Positions 35,440 through 47,034 of a DNA stretch of 64,000 nucleotides are shown piece by piece (position 1 is the stretch's first letter; every line of letters begins with the position of its first letter). The position numbers and the translations under genes were made by a program. The notes beneath the pieces are model-generated. The model searched no databases and was not told the origin of the DNA. It saw nothing but the letters and a program-made list of their open reading frames with translations. Origin of the DNA: Halichoerus grypus (lineage: Eukaryota > Chordata > Mammalia > Carnivora > Phocidae); the NCBI RefSeq assembly GCF_964656455.1, contig NC_135718.1:131547966-131611965 (forward strand). Direction: 5' to 3'.

Positions 35440-36600
35440 GGAGGGAAGGATGGAGTTTTGAGACAACTGGGTAGCCATTTAGAAAATTTTAAATTGGATC
35501 CTTATCTTCCTCTTTAAATGAAAGTAAATTTTAGATGGGTGAAAATATACATGTAATTTAACCATAAAAACAGTAAAAGAAAACATGGGAGAATATTTTT
35601 TATAAGACCAGTGTTCTAACTCCTGAGCTATGGAGCCGCCCCATGTGAGAATACTTTTTTAAAACCGTAGAATATAATCTAAACATGAAAGAAAATTTAG
35701 AAGCTATATGAGTAAAGATCGATAACTTTTAAAAGTTCCAAATGATTAAAAAATATGAAGTCAAAAGATGAAGTGAGAAATATATTTGTAGCACATGGCA
35801 GAGTGCTCATTTCTTTTATGGATAAAGTACTCACACAGTCAACAAAAAGTAAAAAAAAAAAAAGGTCACTAATCCAAAAGAAACTATGAGCAAAGAGCAT
35901 GAACTGTTGATTCAAAGAAACAAACAAAACACCACAGGCTTATTGCAACATACAAGCAAACCAGTGTAGGAAAAGATGCCTGGATCTCACTCATCAGTGA
36001 AAAATACAAATTTAATTATAACTATAGTACTGAATCATTTTGCACATATTAGGTAACAGTATCTGCTAATACAGTGTGTTCTCAGGGTACAGGGCAGTGG
36101 GCAGTAGTAGTCTTTTTCATCGTTGGTTGGGCAACATCTGAAAGAATTTGGAATGTGTATACCCTTTGACCTAGCAGTTTCCTTCCAAGACTTTATTCTG
36201 TGGATATACTCGTGTGTCCATTCAAAACAGCGTTGTTTATGGTAGCAAAAAATGGGGAACAATGGCAGGGACCATCAAAAGGGGACTGGTTGTATACACG
36301 AGAAAGTGCAGCTATCCAGTGGAATGCTGTGCAGCCAATGGAAAGAAGGAGCAGATCAATGTGTACTAATACGAAACATTCTCCAGGATACGCTGTGAAA
36401 TGAAAAGAAACATGGTGGAGAGCCACATTTTAAAGAGGGGGGAGGATGCATGTACGCAGATGTTTGTGTGCACACAGAATATATCTGGAAAGATACATAA
36501 GGAAATAGTACCAGTGTTTCCTCAGAGGTATGGAACTTTGAGGCAGGGTCTGGGATAGGAGAAAAACCTACTTGTCATTGTTTACTCTTCGAAAATGGCC
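35440..36600 (+). mobile_element. Second plus-strand L1: ORF2 C-terminal part and 3' end
   Basis: Starts with the L1 ORF2 pattern acaactgggtagccattta, continues through gaaaacatgggagaata (tRNA-half insertion here), ctaatccaaaagaaac, accctttgacctagcag, gtgtccattcaaaac and the 3' UTR. It is a separate copy from the element at 32440-35160 because the 3'-end region (tggaatgctgtgcagcc, about 36320) repeats one already seen near 34440. Confidence 0.75.
35602..35641 (-). repeat. Tailless retroposed 5' half of tRNA-Thr
   Basis: Read on the minus strand, this 40-bp insertion contains GGCTCCATAGCTCAG, then a D-loop-like GAGTTAGAAC and the anticodon stem CTGGT, and stops in the anticodon loop. From memory this matches mammalian tRNA-Thr(TGT) with few changes; an extra gggc precedes the tRNA 5' end. 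It is flanked by a target-site duplication catgKgagaata(c)tttttt (35584-35601 and 35642-35660) and sits inside an L1 ORF2 remnant whose sequence resumes afterwards. There is no A-tail beyond the duplication itself. It is a fossil insertion, not a functional tRNA gene. Confidence 0.75.
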
Positions 36601-37974
36601 TGTGTGTGTCCCTGTCCCTCCCTCCACCCTGTGCATGTTATACCCATTTAGGGAAACATAAGACAAAATCACTTCTGTCCATAGTGATTCTTAGCAGAGA
36701 TGCTGTTGCCCTTTGGGGTTGTATTGTGTCCCTGTCCTTTTGGACTAAATGCCAGTAGCACTTCCCCCATCATTGTGGCAACCCCACAAGGCCCCTGTCG
36801 GTTCTTGAGCACCCCAGGCTATGGGGTGGGGTGGTGGTGCTGTTTGAGTTAAGAATCTAACTTCTCTTCAGGGTTTCTCAGTTCCTGGGTTCCGTTGGCC
36901 TACCAGGACCTCCACGTGGGCAGCTGTGGACCTTTACCTGGAGGAGAACCTAAGTAAATGTCCTTTCTGTAACTCAGGGTTTTCGGCCAGTAGCAGTGGA
37001 GTTGACTGGGGCCATGACTGGTTAGGGAGCTCTAACTAGGCAGAATTACACCTTCACTGGGCAGAGGTGTAGCGCTCAGGCTTTGATAATAGTGGGCAGG
37101 AGTTTAGGAAGCAGAATTTTGGTTCCCTACTCTTAAAAGGCATGGAGGATTGGTTGTATCCTAATAGGATTGGTTCATTTTTTTCTGTGGTGTGCTTTGT
37201 AGCTTTCTTGTAACAACAACAACAAAATCCTCCCACGCTATTCTGTGCCAACAGTTTTCTGAGCTGGAAGGGACAGATGTTTCAGTTGGGAAATTGGCAT
37301 CTGTCTCGCCCCTCACTGTGGTGTGTGCTTCCTCCAAGCCCAGACCCATGTAACACTGAATTAACATTACGTTTCTCATGAGACTCATGGTGAAGAACCA
37401 GTCAGACTCTGGTCTTCATGGAGTCCATTAGAAGAGCAAAGATGGAGGGTGAGCAGCGATCTCCCTGGACAAGGAGGAATGGTGCTCCTGCCTTGTCTGC
37501 TTCACAGTGGACAAGGAATGGTTCTGGTCCTCCTGAAACAGGAGGCAAGCTTTTGAGACACCAGAGAAACCCTAAGCCTTTGGGCTTCTGTTGTTTATCA
37601 GGGTCTTACAGCCCAGACACATCCAGGGGTACAACCTTAACCATGTCTTCTCAGAACATACCCAGAAATTCTTTATTTTGAGCACTTTTTGTGCAGTGCA
37701 TCGATCAGGTGCCTTCTGTTAGGATATTTTTTCTAAGTGGCACACTAAATCATAGGAAATTCCCAGCTTTTCCCAGCCCTCCCGATTTTCTCCTGTTTTA
37801 AAAAACTGGATTTTCTTTCATTCTTTTTCTTCCAGCTTCCCATCCCCTCCCTCCCCTCATCGCCACCACCCCTCACTCCTGCTCAGGGGTGGGGCGCCCC
37901 CAGAGTCCTGCCTCAGAGCATTGTGGGCATAGTGCTTATGCTGATTTTTAAAAACATTTTAAGTCACATGTATT
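36601..37974. other. Intronic sequence, nothing recognised
   Basis: No repeat or exon recognised. The stretches 38086-39349 and 39516-40996 are likewise unassigned. A minus-strand frame of about 147 codons at 40674-41117 has no family motif. Confidence 0.5.
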
Positions 37975-38085
37975 GCTTTTTTTCCTAATTGGAAAAGCAA
38001 CATGTTTATCATAGACAGTTTGGAAAATACAGGAAAGCAAAATGAAGAAAATAATTATCAAGGAAGTCAATACCATTTTCTTTTA
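37975..38085 (-). repeat. Probable old L1 fragment
   Basis: gcaacatgtttatcatagac followed by agtttggaaaatacaggaaa is a phrase common in decayed L1 3' regions; the match is short. Confidence 0.35.
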
Positions 38086-39349
38086 AAGCATCATTTTCTC
38101 TCCCTCTTTGCAGCCCAAACACCTTCACTTCTCATTTTACATCTTTGAGAATCTGGGGACTGGCGCAGATAGTTGGAGGTCCCTGGAAGTCTGTGTTAAA
38201 ATTGTACTAAAGTATCGCAGGTGGCCCTTGGCTGTGCTTTGAAGCCTTGCAGAATGGGAGAGGGCATTGCATCTCTGGAGGACATTTGGCTCTGGTCACC
38301 TTCCAAGGAGAGTGGCTTCTGGGAGGTAGGAACGAGCAGAAGTAGTGGGTGTACTAGACCGTGCTGCGGTTTTCCTTCCTAATACCTGGTCAGCTTTTGC
38401 TATTGGACAGGGGAAGAGGATGTCTGGGGATTTGTGTTTTCTACTAGAATTCAAAACTCTGTCACCCTGGCTCTTCCTCAGTGTCCTTGCATTTTTAGGG
38501 TGGAACCTCTTCGTTGTGAAATACTGATTATTCATGCTGTTGAGTTTTTCAGAGAAGAATTGGGATCCAGAGTGAGAACCTTTCTGCTAGAAAGCTCTGG
38601 ACTGTTGCTCTTGGCTCATTCGCGGCACATAGTGACTGTAGGACTAAGTGACAGAGAGGTCTGATGTCCCTTGGTTTCAGACTGCCTCAGGCCCCGGAGC
38701 CCCTCTTGAGGACAGCAGTGTGAACGGTCAAAAGAGATTGCCCCTCAGAGTTAAGGCTTCTGGGAGAACTTTTCATTTTCTCAAAATCCCTTCTGTGGGT
38801 AGTCAGTCATTATGTTGAGAGGTGACAATTTACAAGCTTTTCCAGCTGATGCCATTGTTGTGATATCAGTTACGTGTTCCCACAATTAGGTGTTGGGCTT
38901 AGGAGTGTAGGTCATTGTGGGGCAGGCAGCCTTGCAGAGTTCCTTTGCTCCCAAATGCTTTATTTTTTCCCACTCTTTCACCCAGTCGATTCTGATACCT
39001 TAGCATCTTTTCCTATACCAAAATCAGGAGGTATTTTTACTCCTTATTCTCTCTCGGAAAATTCTGTATCTTTCAGAACAGGGGGAAAGGGAAGCAAGCA
39101 GGCTTATTAATAACTATGGTGGTTTAAAAAAAATCTTGCAGATTATAATTTTTCAGAGAAGAATGTGATGTAAAGATTCTTTCTGCCACCCTTCCTGCCA
39201 GACGGCTCACGAAGAAGCATATATTCCTGAGCATCGCTGGCAGCCATCTGATTTCTCTCTCCACTTCTGCCTTAACGTTCTTTAACTTTCTTCTTTGTCC
39301 ATTCTGGGATGGGGGTGGCAGATGAATCCAGAGAAGTTGTTAAGAGTGA

Positions 39350-39515
39350 CCTTTAGTTGGGCATAGCTTCTTTATTATGTATCTCTAAGCAAGAGCCTTT
39401 ACTACGTTTTCCCAAAAGTCCCCTCTTGGTGCTTGGCTAGGAGCCCGCTGTCGTTTTCCCCACAAGGCCGAGTTGTAGGTGCTCAATAAAGATGTATTGG
39501 ATTGAAGTGGTTAGA
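39350..39515 (+). repeat. L2 3'-end fragment, weak
   Basis: gtaggtgctcaataaagatg and tattggattgaag match the L2 terminal repeat region; the 5' side is decayed. Confidence 0.5.
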
Positions 39516-40996
39516 ATTAAATCTGATTTGTATGTAATTTTATATTCGAATAAAGTCTGCTCCCAGTCTAAGTTACCTTTATATACTTTTATATACTGCT
39601 GCTCTGAAGATTGTCATTTCCCAAATTTTCCTTTCTTGGTTCCTTTTCACCCATTTGCTTCCACTGTTCCAAATTTGGGCATATTGGAAGTGAGACTAGG
39701 TGGGTGTGGAAATAACTTTGTCGAATTAAATTGTTCAGTCAGGGGAAAATAGGGGAAATGGCTCAAACCATCAGAATCTTTTGTCTGGGTCTTAGGGTCA
39801 GAAAGTGGAAATCCTGGTGGAGCAGAAGTGACAGGAATACCTTGTTTTGCTTTAAATCCCAATTTGCCTTAGAGCATCCATCTGCCATGTGGTGACCGCA
39901 GGCCTTCCAAAGTTCTTGGGTTTAACTCCCACAGGCAACAACAGCTCCTGTGGGATGGGTGGGGAGTACTCATCCCCTTCCCCGGGGCCTTCCAGAGCCT
40001 TCTAGGCCTACCCTAGCCCCTTTTTCCTCCCCTTGAGCTCTTGGCCCTTGGCTTCCCATGTCCATTTCCCACACACCTACCCCATGAGAGTGAGGTAAAA
40101 AAGCCTTTAGCTTTCTGTCTGCCCTGCTTTCAGTCCCAAGGCAGCAGGAAGTACAATTCCAGCCCCTTTCAGCCCCTTCTATGTGGGTGTTAGACTGAGC
40201 ATTTAACTTCTCCTTCTTCATGAAAATGCACATTAGCTATTCAGAGACTTAATCTCCTAATGATTTGTGTACGTTGGTAAAGAGCAAAAGCCATCATCCC
40301 TGCCTGGTATATTCAGATGTTCCCGTTGGTACACTGATGGCAGGATTTCAAAAGCGAAGGACCGTTTAATTTAATTTTGCAGATGGCAGAACGTACTGCA
40401 GGAAGCTTGGTCACAATATGCCCCCTCCCAGGAGAGTAGCTTCAGTAAATTCAGGTTGCCTGAGGGGCTTGGATGTAAGGAATTGAACCCTCTGACTTCT
40501 TTTCTCCTCCACTCCATTATAAAATATATTTTTGGGGGAAAAAAGGGGGAGGAGAGAAAATTGCCTGGGTTGAAAAGCCAGTGACTGATGTGGGATTGCT
40601 GTTTGTAACGATGCTGCTCTGGACATATGGATTATGACCAGCTACAGATTAACTCGTTCCCTCTTTAATTGTTTTATGGCCTCATCCTTCTAAAATTGCC
40701 CCCTTGTGGCCTGAAATCCTTCCTGGGGTTTTCCTTAGTCTGGGGACTGTGCTGGCCATTGAGAAATAAATCTCCCCGTTTCCTGGGGCCTAGGTCCTCA
40801 TTGACACTGAGGAGAGGACCAATGGGGAATGTTCTTTTAACTTTTAATTTTATTTTTAGGGTGCTGTCTTCCCGTAGAGAAGCAGGCTCAGGCTTCTGAA
40901 CTGGTACTGCAAGCAGTGGATATTTGCTGCCCAGTCCTCTTATGGTCTCAGGAGTGGAAGTCCCAAGCTGTTGGCTTTTAGGCCAGCCCCCAAAAT

Positions 40997-41032
40997 GTGT
41001 GCCTATGTCATCCTTGGGGCCAATAGGCACAC
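40997..41032. repeat. Perfect 10-bp inverted repeat
   Basis: GTGTGCCTAT (40997-41006) and ATAGGCACAC (41023-41032) could form a hairpin with a 16-nt loop. No repeat family or RNA gene is recognised around it. Confidence 0.6.
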
Positions 41033-41574
41033 CCAAGATCTTGGTGGTTTTCACAGTCTGGCCATTGGATAAATTTGATTTCAAATCTTGGCCGGGTGAG
41101 AAGTTGTTTCTCTTCATGTTTCAGAGCCATGCTGCCCTATGAAGAAGTCTGTGTTGGATAGGCACAAACCTCTTTCTTCATTAATCATTCTAGATGTAGC
41201 TATATGCATTCAGAGACTTGAACAAAATGATCTTCCTAAAACTTCTGTTTGTTTCTCCGTAGGTGAAGGTAAACATAAATAGCTCATGGATAAGTTGTGA
41301 GCTGTTAAAAGTTTCTGGTTTTTTGGAAACATCTTTCCTTTCTTTGTTCTTTTCTCTTTCTTTGTAGTGGCTGCCGTTCCCACCTGCAGGAAACTATGTG
41401 TGAACAGAGGAGGATCTGATAGTATTAATTTCCACTTTTGGCTTAACCATTACGGCTGAGTGTAACTGAACATTTGTACTTCAATCATTGATCTCCATCT
41501 GTGACTAGGAGGCCCTGTTCTTGTTTTAGCCATCACCAAGTAGGTGATGAGAGAGTTGTAATCTGTGCTATAGG

Positions 41575-42150
41575 TTTAGTCATTTATTTATTCACCACTC
41601 ATCTGTCCATTCAACAGATATTTATTGATCATCTATCATACCAGACACTACTTAGATGCATTGTTTAATAAAACTAAAATCTCTGAGAGTTAATATTCCT
41701 GCAGGAAAAGTGGGAGATAAACAATACACATGATGAATATGTAAATTACTTAGTATTTAGAAGGTAATAAGTACAATAAGGAGGCTCAGGATTGCTGGGT
41801 AGTGGGGTCAGGTTGCATTTTAAAATGCCGAGTGGGGAGCTTTTAGGGGAGGCCTTATACAGTAGGTCACATTTGTGCTAAGATTTGTGCAGAGATTTGA
41901 AGGAGGTGAGAGGGTGTAAGTGGATATTGGGGAGAGATTTCCAGGCAGGGGCAACAGCCAGTGCAAAGGACCTGGGGTAGGGCCCTAAGGCTCAAGTGTG
42001 CTTGCTGTATTTGAGAAATAGCAAGGAAATCACTGTGGCTGAAGCAGAGTGGTCTGGTCAGACAGGAGGGGGGGGGTATATAGGGGAAGGACATGTTTGA
42101 TCATGTTATGCCATGTAGGCCATTGGCTTTTACTCTGTAAAGATCTTGTG
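41575..42150 (-). repeat. L2 LINE remnant
   Basis: Reverse L2: acagatatttattgatcatc, ggagataaacaatacacatg, gggagagatttccaggcagg, gtgcaaaggacctggggtag, gccatgtaggccattggct. Confidence 0.85.
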
Positions 42151-42205
42151 TATATCTATATCTATATCTCTGCATCAACATTTATATCTGTATCCGTATC
42201 ATACT
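42150..42205 (+). repeat. Imperfect TATATC hexamer microsatellite
   Basis: tatatctatatctatatct, then looser units (tttatatctgtatccgtatc), directly after the L2 remnant. Confidence 0.7.
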
Positions 42206-42625
42206 TGGTATCATTAGATCTTACAGCTTTCCATCTCTTACATGTTTTTAACTCCATGCCATAACGTCTCCGTTTAGGAGTTGGGGGTGGAGGGGAGGTT
42301 GATTATGAAGGATGGTATAGGAAGACTTGCATTAAGACTTGCTGGAGACCTGGAACCTGTGCTTTTCTGAGACTCGGCAAACTGCTGAGATTCCTCCCCT
42401 CCCCTTCCCTGTCGCATGGAGCGGGAGGACTGCATGGCTCTCTCTTAATCCAGCCTCTCCCCTTCTTCTGTTTCAGGAATCTCAACTATGATTTCTGGCA
42501 TATGTGGCATGATTTTAGTCGCTTTCTCAAGATGTTTCCATACTGTTAGCTCTTTTACCCCAGAGAGCATCCCGAAACACTTTTCTTTCTATACCACCTA
42601 CATGATACTTTCTCATTCTCTGTTC
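42206..42625. other. Intronic sequence, nothing recognised
   Basis: No feature recognised. 42693-43019, 43991-44579 and 44768-45389 are also unassigned; 45881-46719 is a long AT-rich stretch without a recognised family. Confidence 0.5.
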
Positions 42626-42692
42626 CGACAGCGATTAAGCGAGGAAGTGGAAGCGAAAGCACCCCGAAACTCCCAACTCCGGGAAGCGAGGG
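42626..42692 (+). promoter_or_regulatory. CpG pocket with ETS-IRF composite motif (candidate enhancer core)
   Basis: Seven CpGs in about 67 bp of repeat-free intron. GAGGAAGTG (42641-42649) fits a PU.1-type ETS site. GGAAGCGAAA (42649-42658) is an exact GGAANNGAAA ETS-IRF composite element, and CCGAAAC follows. Spacing and CpG retention suggest selection, but this is motif inference only. Confidence 0.35.
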
Positions 42693-43019
42693 GCTGGCTG
42701 CATCACTCTTCCTTATGCACGCACACACCTACACCCACAGAAGCTTAGTCAGAGGCTTACTCGGGAGGCGTTTCTTTAGGGGAATGGGTTCTCTCTTGGC
42801 CTCATTGGATGGATAGCGGACATATCTGGGTCCAGTTTAGCTCCAGCCTTTTGACCAAGTCCCTGTATTTCTTTGTGCTAAGAAGGCCAGTGGTGGTGTG
42901 GTTTTCCACGGGAGGATGCAGAATGGTTTATTCTGGATGAGAATTTCATCTTGTGTACCTGATTTTCTGTTTGTTTTCTTTTTAAGAGCTGTTGTATTAC
43001 TGCCTGATGTCTCCAAATT

Positions 43020-43335
43020 GATCTTGAAAAAACACTGACCAGAGCCCTGTCCGCAGAGCGTTTTTCCGACTACAGATCGTGACCCCTTTGCTGAGTGGGT
43101 CGTGAAACCAATTTAATCGACCACTCACCAGCTTTTTTGAAAACGTAAATAGAATAGGATAAAAAAAGGATAGAAAATATCAAAGTGAATTGGATGTAGA
43201 AAAGATAAATATAGTTGCATCAGACTTTTCTTAGGGATGTGTTTTTGTGTGTGTGTGAGTGTGTGTGTGAGCGCACATGCATGCACATACTGGAATCACA
43301 ATGTAACGTGAGTTGCTTGTTAGGGGCCCTAGTCA
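43020..43335 (+). repeat. Ancient interspersed repeat, class uncertain
   Basis: ctgagtgggtcgtgaaacca, aatttaatcgaccactcacc and ggatagaaaatatcaaagtg recall a widespread mammalian repeat that I cannot name with confidence. A related copy appears to lie at 51860-52260. The (TG)n-rich part is at 43241-43270. Confidence 0.45.
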
Positions 43336-43789
43336 GCAAAAGTTAAACACCGTCTTAGGCTATCCAGAAGTTGCGTTTGCTTAGTATGTGACAGATGAGG
43401 ATAGATGAGCAGTGAGTTCTTCAGAAGGTTGTATCTCCATGAGATAAAAGTAGAAGTTCAAATGACAGCTTTTAGTTAGAAAAACAACCCAGATTAGGTT
43501 CGTTACTCCTCTATGAAGGTAGAATGTGCCAGAACATTATGCTCTTCAGGTCAACAGGAACTAAGCTTGTTGTTTCTCTCTGCACAAAGAACTGGGCAAT
43601 TTCCAGTGGGAACTCCCCTCTGGAGTTGGAGAGAGAAGGGGAAGGAAGAGTGGAGAAAGGAGGCAGTTAGGCAGAAATCTTCATTGTGAGTCAAGTTGAC
43701 CCAGGATCTGCACATAGTTAACTCGAAGGCTTTGTTGGAATCTGCCAGAGATTCATTGTTGAAGACAGGGAAAGCACAACTCATTTCCA

Positions 43790-43990
43790 TTTATTTCAAT
43801 TCAGTATTTATGCCAGCTCTGTGCTAGGTGCTGGGATGTAACAGTGAATAAGGCATGGTCTTGGACTTGTGGCGCTCCTAGCCTGGCAGGGAAGACAGAT
43901 GTAAATTGCTAATTACTGTACATTGTGCTGAGTGTCATAATTGAGAGTGTGTATAAAATGCTCTGGGATAGAGTTTATGAACTAGAGGAA
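43790..43990 (-). repeat. L2 3'-end fragment
   Basis: ctgtgctaggtgctgggatg, aacagtgaataaggcatggt, cctagcctggcagggaagac and attgtgctgagtgtcataa fit reverse L2. Confidence 0.65.
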
Positions 43991-44579
43991 CTATGCTTTC
44001 AGGCTTTCATTCTGAGAAATGTGCCATTTAATAATAAAGAACTGGAATAGGGGTTTCTTATCAGAAAGTTGGAGAAGACACTGTACTAGAAAGGAAAATG
44101 AAATTTCTGAGAGAATCCGGTTCATCTAGTCAGGCTACTATGTTATTTTGTGTCTTTTACTCTAAACGTATTTTGATATTTTTAAAAAATTATTCTATAA
44201 TACATTTAGACATAATCCCTGCCTGGAAAGTCTGGAGACACATAAAACAATTAAAACAATTTTCTATAATGTCCTTAAAAAACACTGACAAACATAACAA
44301 ATAGGAACTTGAGTGCTTCCTCTGATGGAACCCGCAGCACTTTCTCATTGATCTTTAAAATCAGTAGTAACTTTTCGGGACATGTAACATCATGACTAAT
44401 TCTACATGAGAAATAGGAAGTCACAGAGTGTGTTCAAGGTCTAGAACACGGGTCTCCCCAATCCAGGCTAATTTACTTCTGTCAACTGCGTGTGGCCCAT
44501 GACCGTGGAACCAGACTGAATCAAGAGCTGACTTTTAAGGTCTTTTATTTAGTTTTTATTTTGTGAAGTACAGTGGTGT

Positions 44580-44767
44580 TTGTTTTTATTTATTTTTTTA
44601 AAAAGATTTATTTTAGGGAGGGGGGTGCAGAAGGAGAGAGAGAATCCCAAGCAGACTCTGCGCCCAGCTATGAACCCGACGTGGGGCTCAATCTCAGAAC
44701 CCTGAGATCACAACCTGAGCCAAAACCAAGCGTTGGATGACTAACCGACTGGGCCACCCAGGCACCC
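44580..44767 (-). repeat. CAN SINE, older diverged copy
   Basis: aaaaagatttattttaggg, aatcccaagcagactctgcg, ctcaatctcagaaccctgag and gactgggccacccaggcacc. More diverged than the young copies; no clear target-site duplication seen. Confidence 0.9.
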
Positions 44768-45389
44768 CTCCCTTTTTTTTTCTTAATTGTCAGCTGACTT
44801 CCCCGTGAAGTTTGTTCCTCCTGACAAATTCTGAATATACCCATCTATGGATTTGAACAGCAGAGTGTTTTTTTCAGAGGTGTGAAATGATCAGGCAGCC
44901 TCATAACTGTAGACATATTGTATATTATGAAGCATTTTCTTCTTCTTGTCTCTTTCTGGGAGTGAGTAAAAGCAGCTGGTAAAATCTTTTCCACTTACAT
45001 CGTTTGAGACATGGCCTTCCAGTGGTGTGAGGTGGGTGGGCAGAAGATAAAGACTTACCACAGTTTTTGGATGAAGAAAGTGAAACCCAGAGACCCAAAT
45101 CTTCTGACTCATGCAGATATCCTGCCGCTGCCTCTACATGTCTAAATGATGGCACTGATCTACCCGCAAGATCAGAGCTTGTGTTGTTTTTGCTTTTGTT
45201 GCTGTTGTTTAGTTTTGTTTTGTGTTAATGTTTGGAAGCACTAGACTTTTTGTGTCTTGGAAGGTCTTTGCGTTTTACTTTATTTGGAAAATTCAGGTTG
45301 AGGGAATCATAAGAAGAGTTTTGGAAACCTTGAACTCTCTGAAATAAAAAGTCTCACATTTCCCCTCTGCTTTGGCTCTCTGTTGGAGA

Positions 45390-45880
45390 AGAGCATTTAT
45401 GTCATTAAAAACACTGTAGTTTGCTTATCTCATTTCTACTCTGTGTTCATATTAATGGATTCCCATTGCTCTTAGCAAGAAATGCCATTCTTCTTCACAC
45501 TATTTGCAGTACTCTCCAGGCTTGACCCCTGCCTCTCTCTTTAATCAGTCTTGTCTTTTTTCATTCTCCCACTTAAACTTTATGTTCCAGCTACTTTGAA
45601 TTTCGTAGATTATTTCAATTCTTTGCGGGTATGTGGCTTCTTTTCTATTGCCTCAGGGCCTTTGAACATGCTGTGCCCTCTGGGCTGGAACACTTTTCCT
45701 GCCCTCTTCCTCTGGCTCACTCCAATCCTCCAGGTCTTCTGGGAGCCTGTCACTGAGCCCTAGACTGTCCATTCCCATTAGCATCCGCTTTTCCTGTGCT
45801 AATGGGCTCATCACATTGCAGTTACTTTTTATAGTCTGTCTTTTCTGGTAGACTAGCTTCCTTGGGAAGGCAGGCCTAGA
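45390..45880 (+). repeat. L2 LINE 3' part
   Basis: Forward L2: aatggattcccattgctctt, ctctccaggcttgacccctg, tattgcctcagggcctttga, ctgtgccctctgggctggaa, caatcctccaggtcttctgg, gtagactagcttccttggg. Confidence 0.85.
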
Positions 45881-46735
45881 GTCAAGAGAAAGGAAACTAG
45901 CTAAAATTACTGGAGTCTGATTAAAAAGACTTTTATATTAGACTGGCATTTCACTAAATTTTAAAATTTATGAAGTCCTTTCAGAGTAATACAATTTCGT
46001 GAACCCCCTCGGAGTTTAAAAAACAATGGTGTCATTTTTATAAACTATGATAAAGAAGTGAATTTAGGTAAAACATTTTCTTTTATATCAACATTATTAA
46101 AATTATACAGCTTATTTTAATATAGATTTAAATTTTTAATAGCCTCCATTATATAGAATATAATTTTTTTCTTTCCTCATTGAACAAGTGATGTGCACTA
46201 TTTAATTTTTTAAAATAAGTGATGTAACAAAGAGTGTGATTTGTCAAAAATAAATTTAAAAATAAAATATTGTGCTTAATTTGGAACCAAATATGCATGA
46301 ATATGTAGTTGGAAATTTAGGGACCTATGAATACTTTTTTTTTTTTAAATAAGAAAAACTTTTTTTTTGGACCTAATGTTTAGAACTTTTGTATTTCGCA
46401 CTCTATAAAAAAATGACTTCTTAAATATAATTTTTAAGTTTTGTTTCTAAATGGTGAGATACCACAGATGGTTCCGACTGCGTATCTGCAAGGCAATAAC
46501 ACATTATAGGTATGGAATGCCTTTCTTCCAGCAACTGAAAAGCCAATTTAGGTATGGTTATCCCTGTGTCTTACATTTTTCGCATTGGATCTGTAAGATT
46601 GAATCAGATGAACGCTAACACAGTGAGTGGTCTGGTGGAGATCGTCTTGATGGGAACTGGATGACTTGATGCTGTATTTATGCTTCTAACTGACAATTGC
46701 ATTTCATCATTAGTGTTGTTAGGCTTCTTGTTTTT

Positions 46736-46920
46736 TTTTTTTTTTTTTTATTTGACAGAGAGAGAGAGAGCACAAGTAGGCAGAGAGGCAGGCAGAGGGA
46801 GAGGGAGAAGCAGGCTCCCTGCCGAGCAGGGAGCCTGATGCGGGGCTCGATCCCAGGACCCTGGGACCACGACCCGAGCCGAAGGCAGCCGCTTAACCAG
46901 CTGAGCCACCCAGGTGCCCC
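46736..46920 (-). repeat. CAN SINE of a distinct subfamily, perfect 16-bp target-site duplication
   Basis: T-run, atttgacagagagagaga, then cacaagtaggcagagaggc and aggcagaggga in the AG-rich part, gagcctgatgcggggctcg, ccagctgagccacccaggtg. Flanks taggcttcttgttttt at 46720-46735 and 46921-46936 are identical. The cacaagtaggcagag segment is not in the other copies of this window. Confidence 0.95.
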
Positions 46921-47034
46921 TAGGCTTCTTGTTTTTAACCCATGGTCCACTGTGGTTATAAATTTTATGATATGTGACTAAGAATTAAAACAATGAAAAA
47001 CTGTAGCATGCTCAAAACCACCTTGGCCTGAATG

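Noticed and set aside
40674..41117. 147-codon minus-strand open frame
   Set aside because: No recognisable domain, no paired splice sites, and it lies in an intron of a plus-strand gene; a chance frame is more likely.
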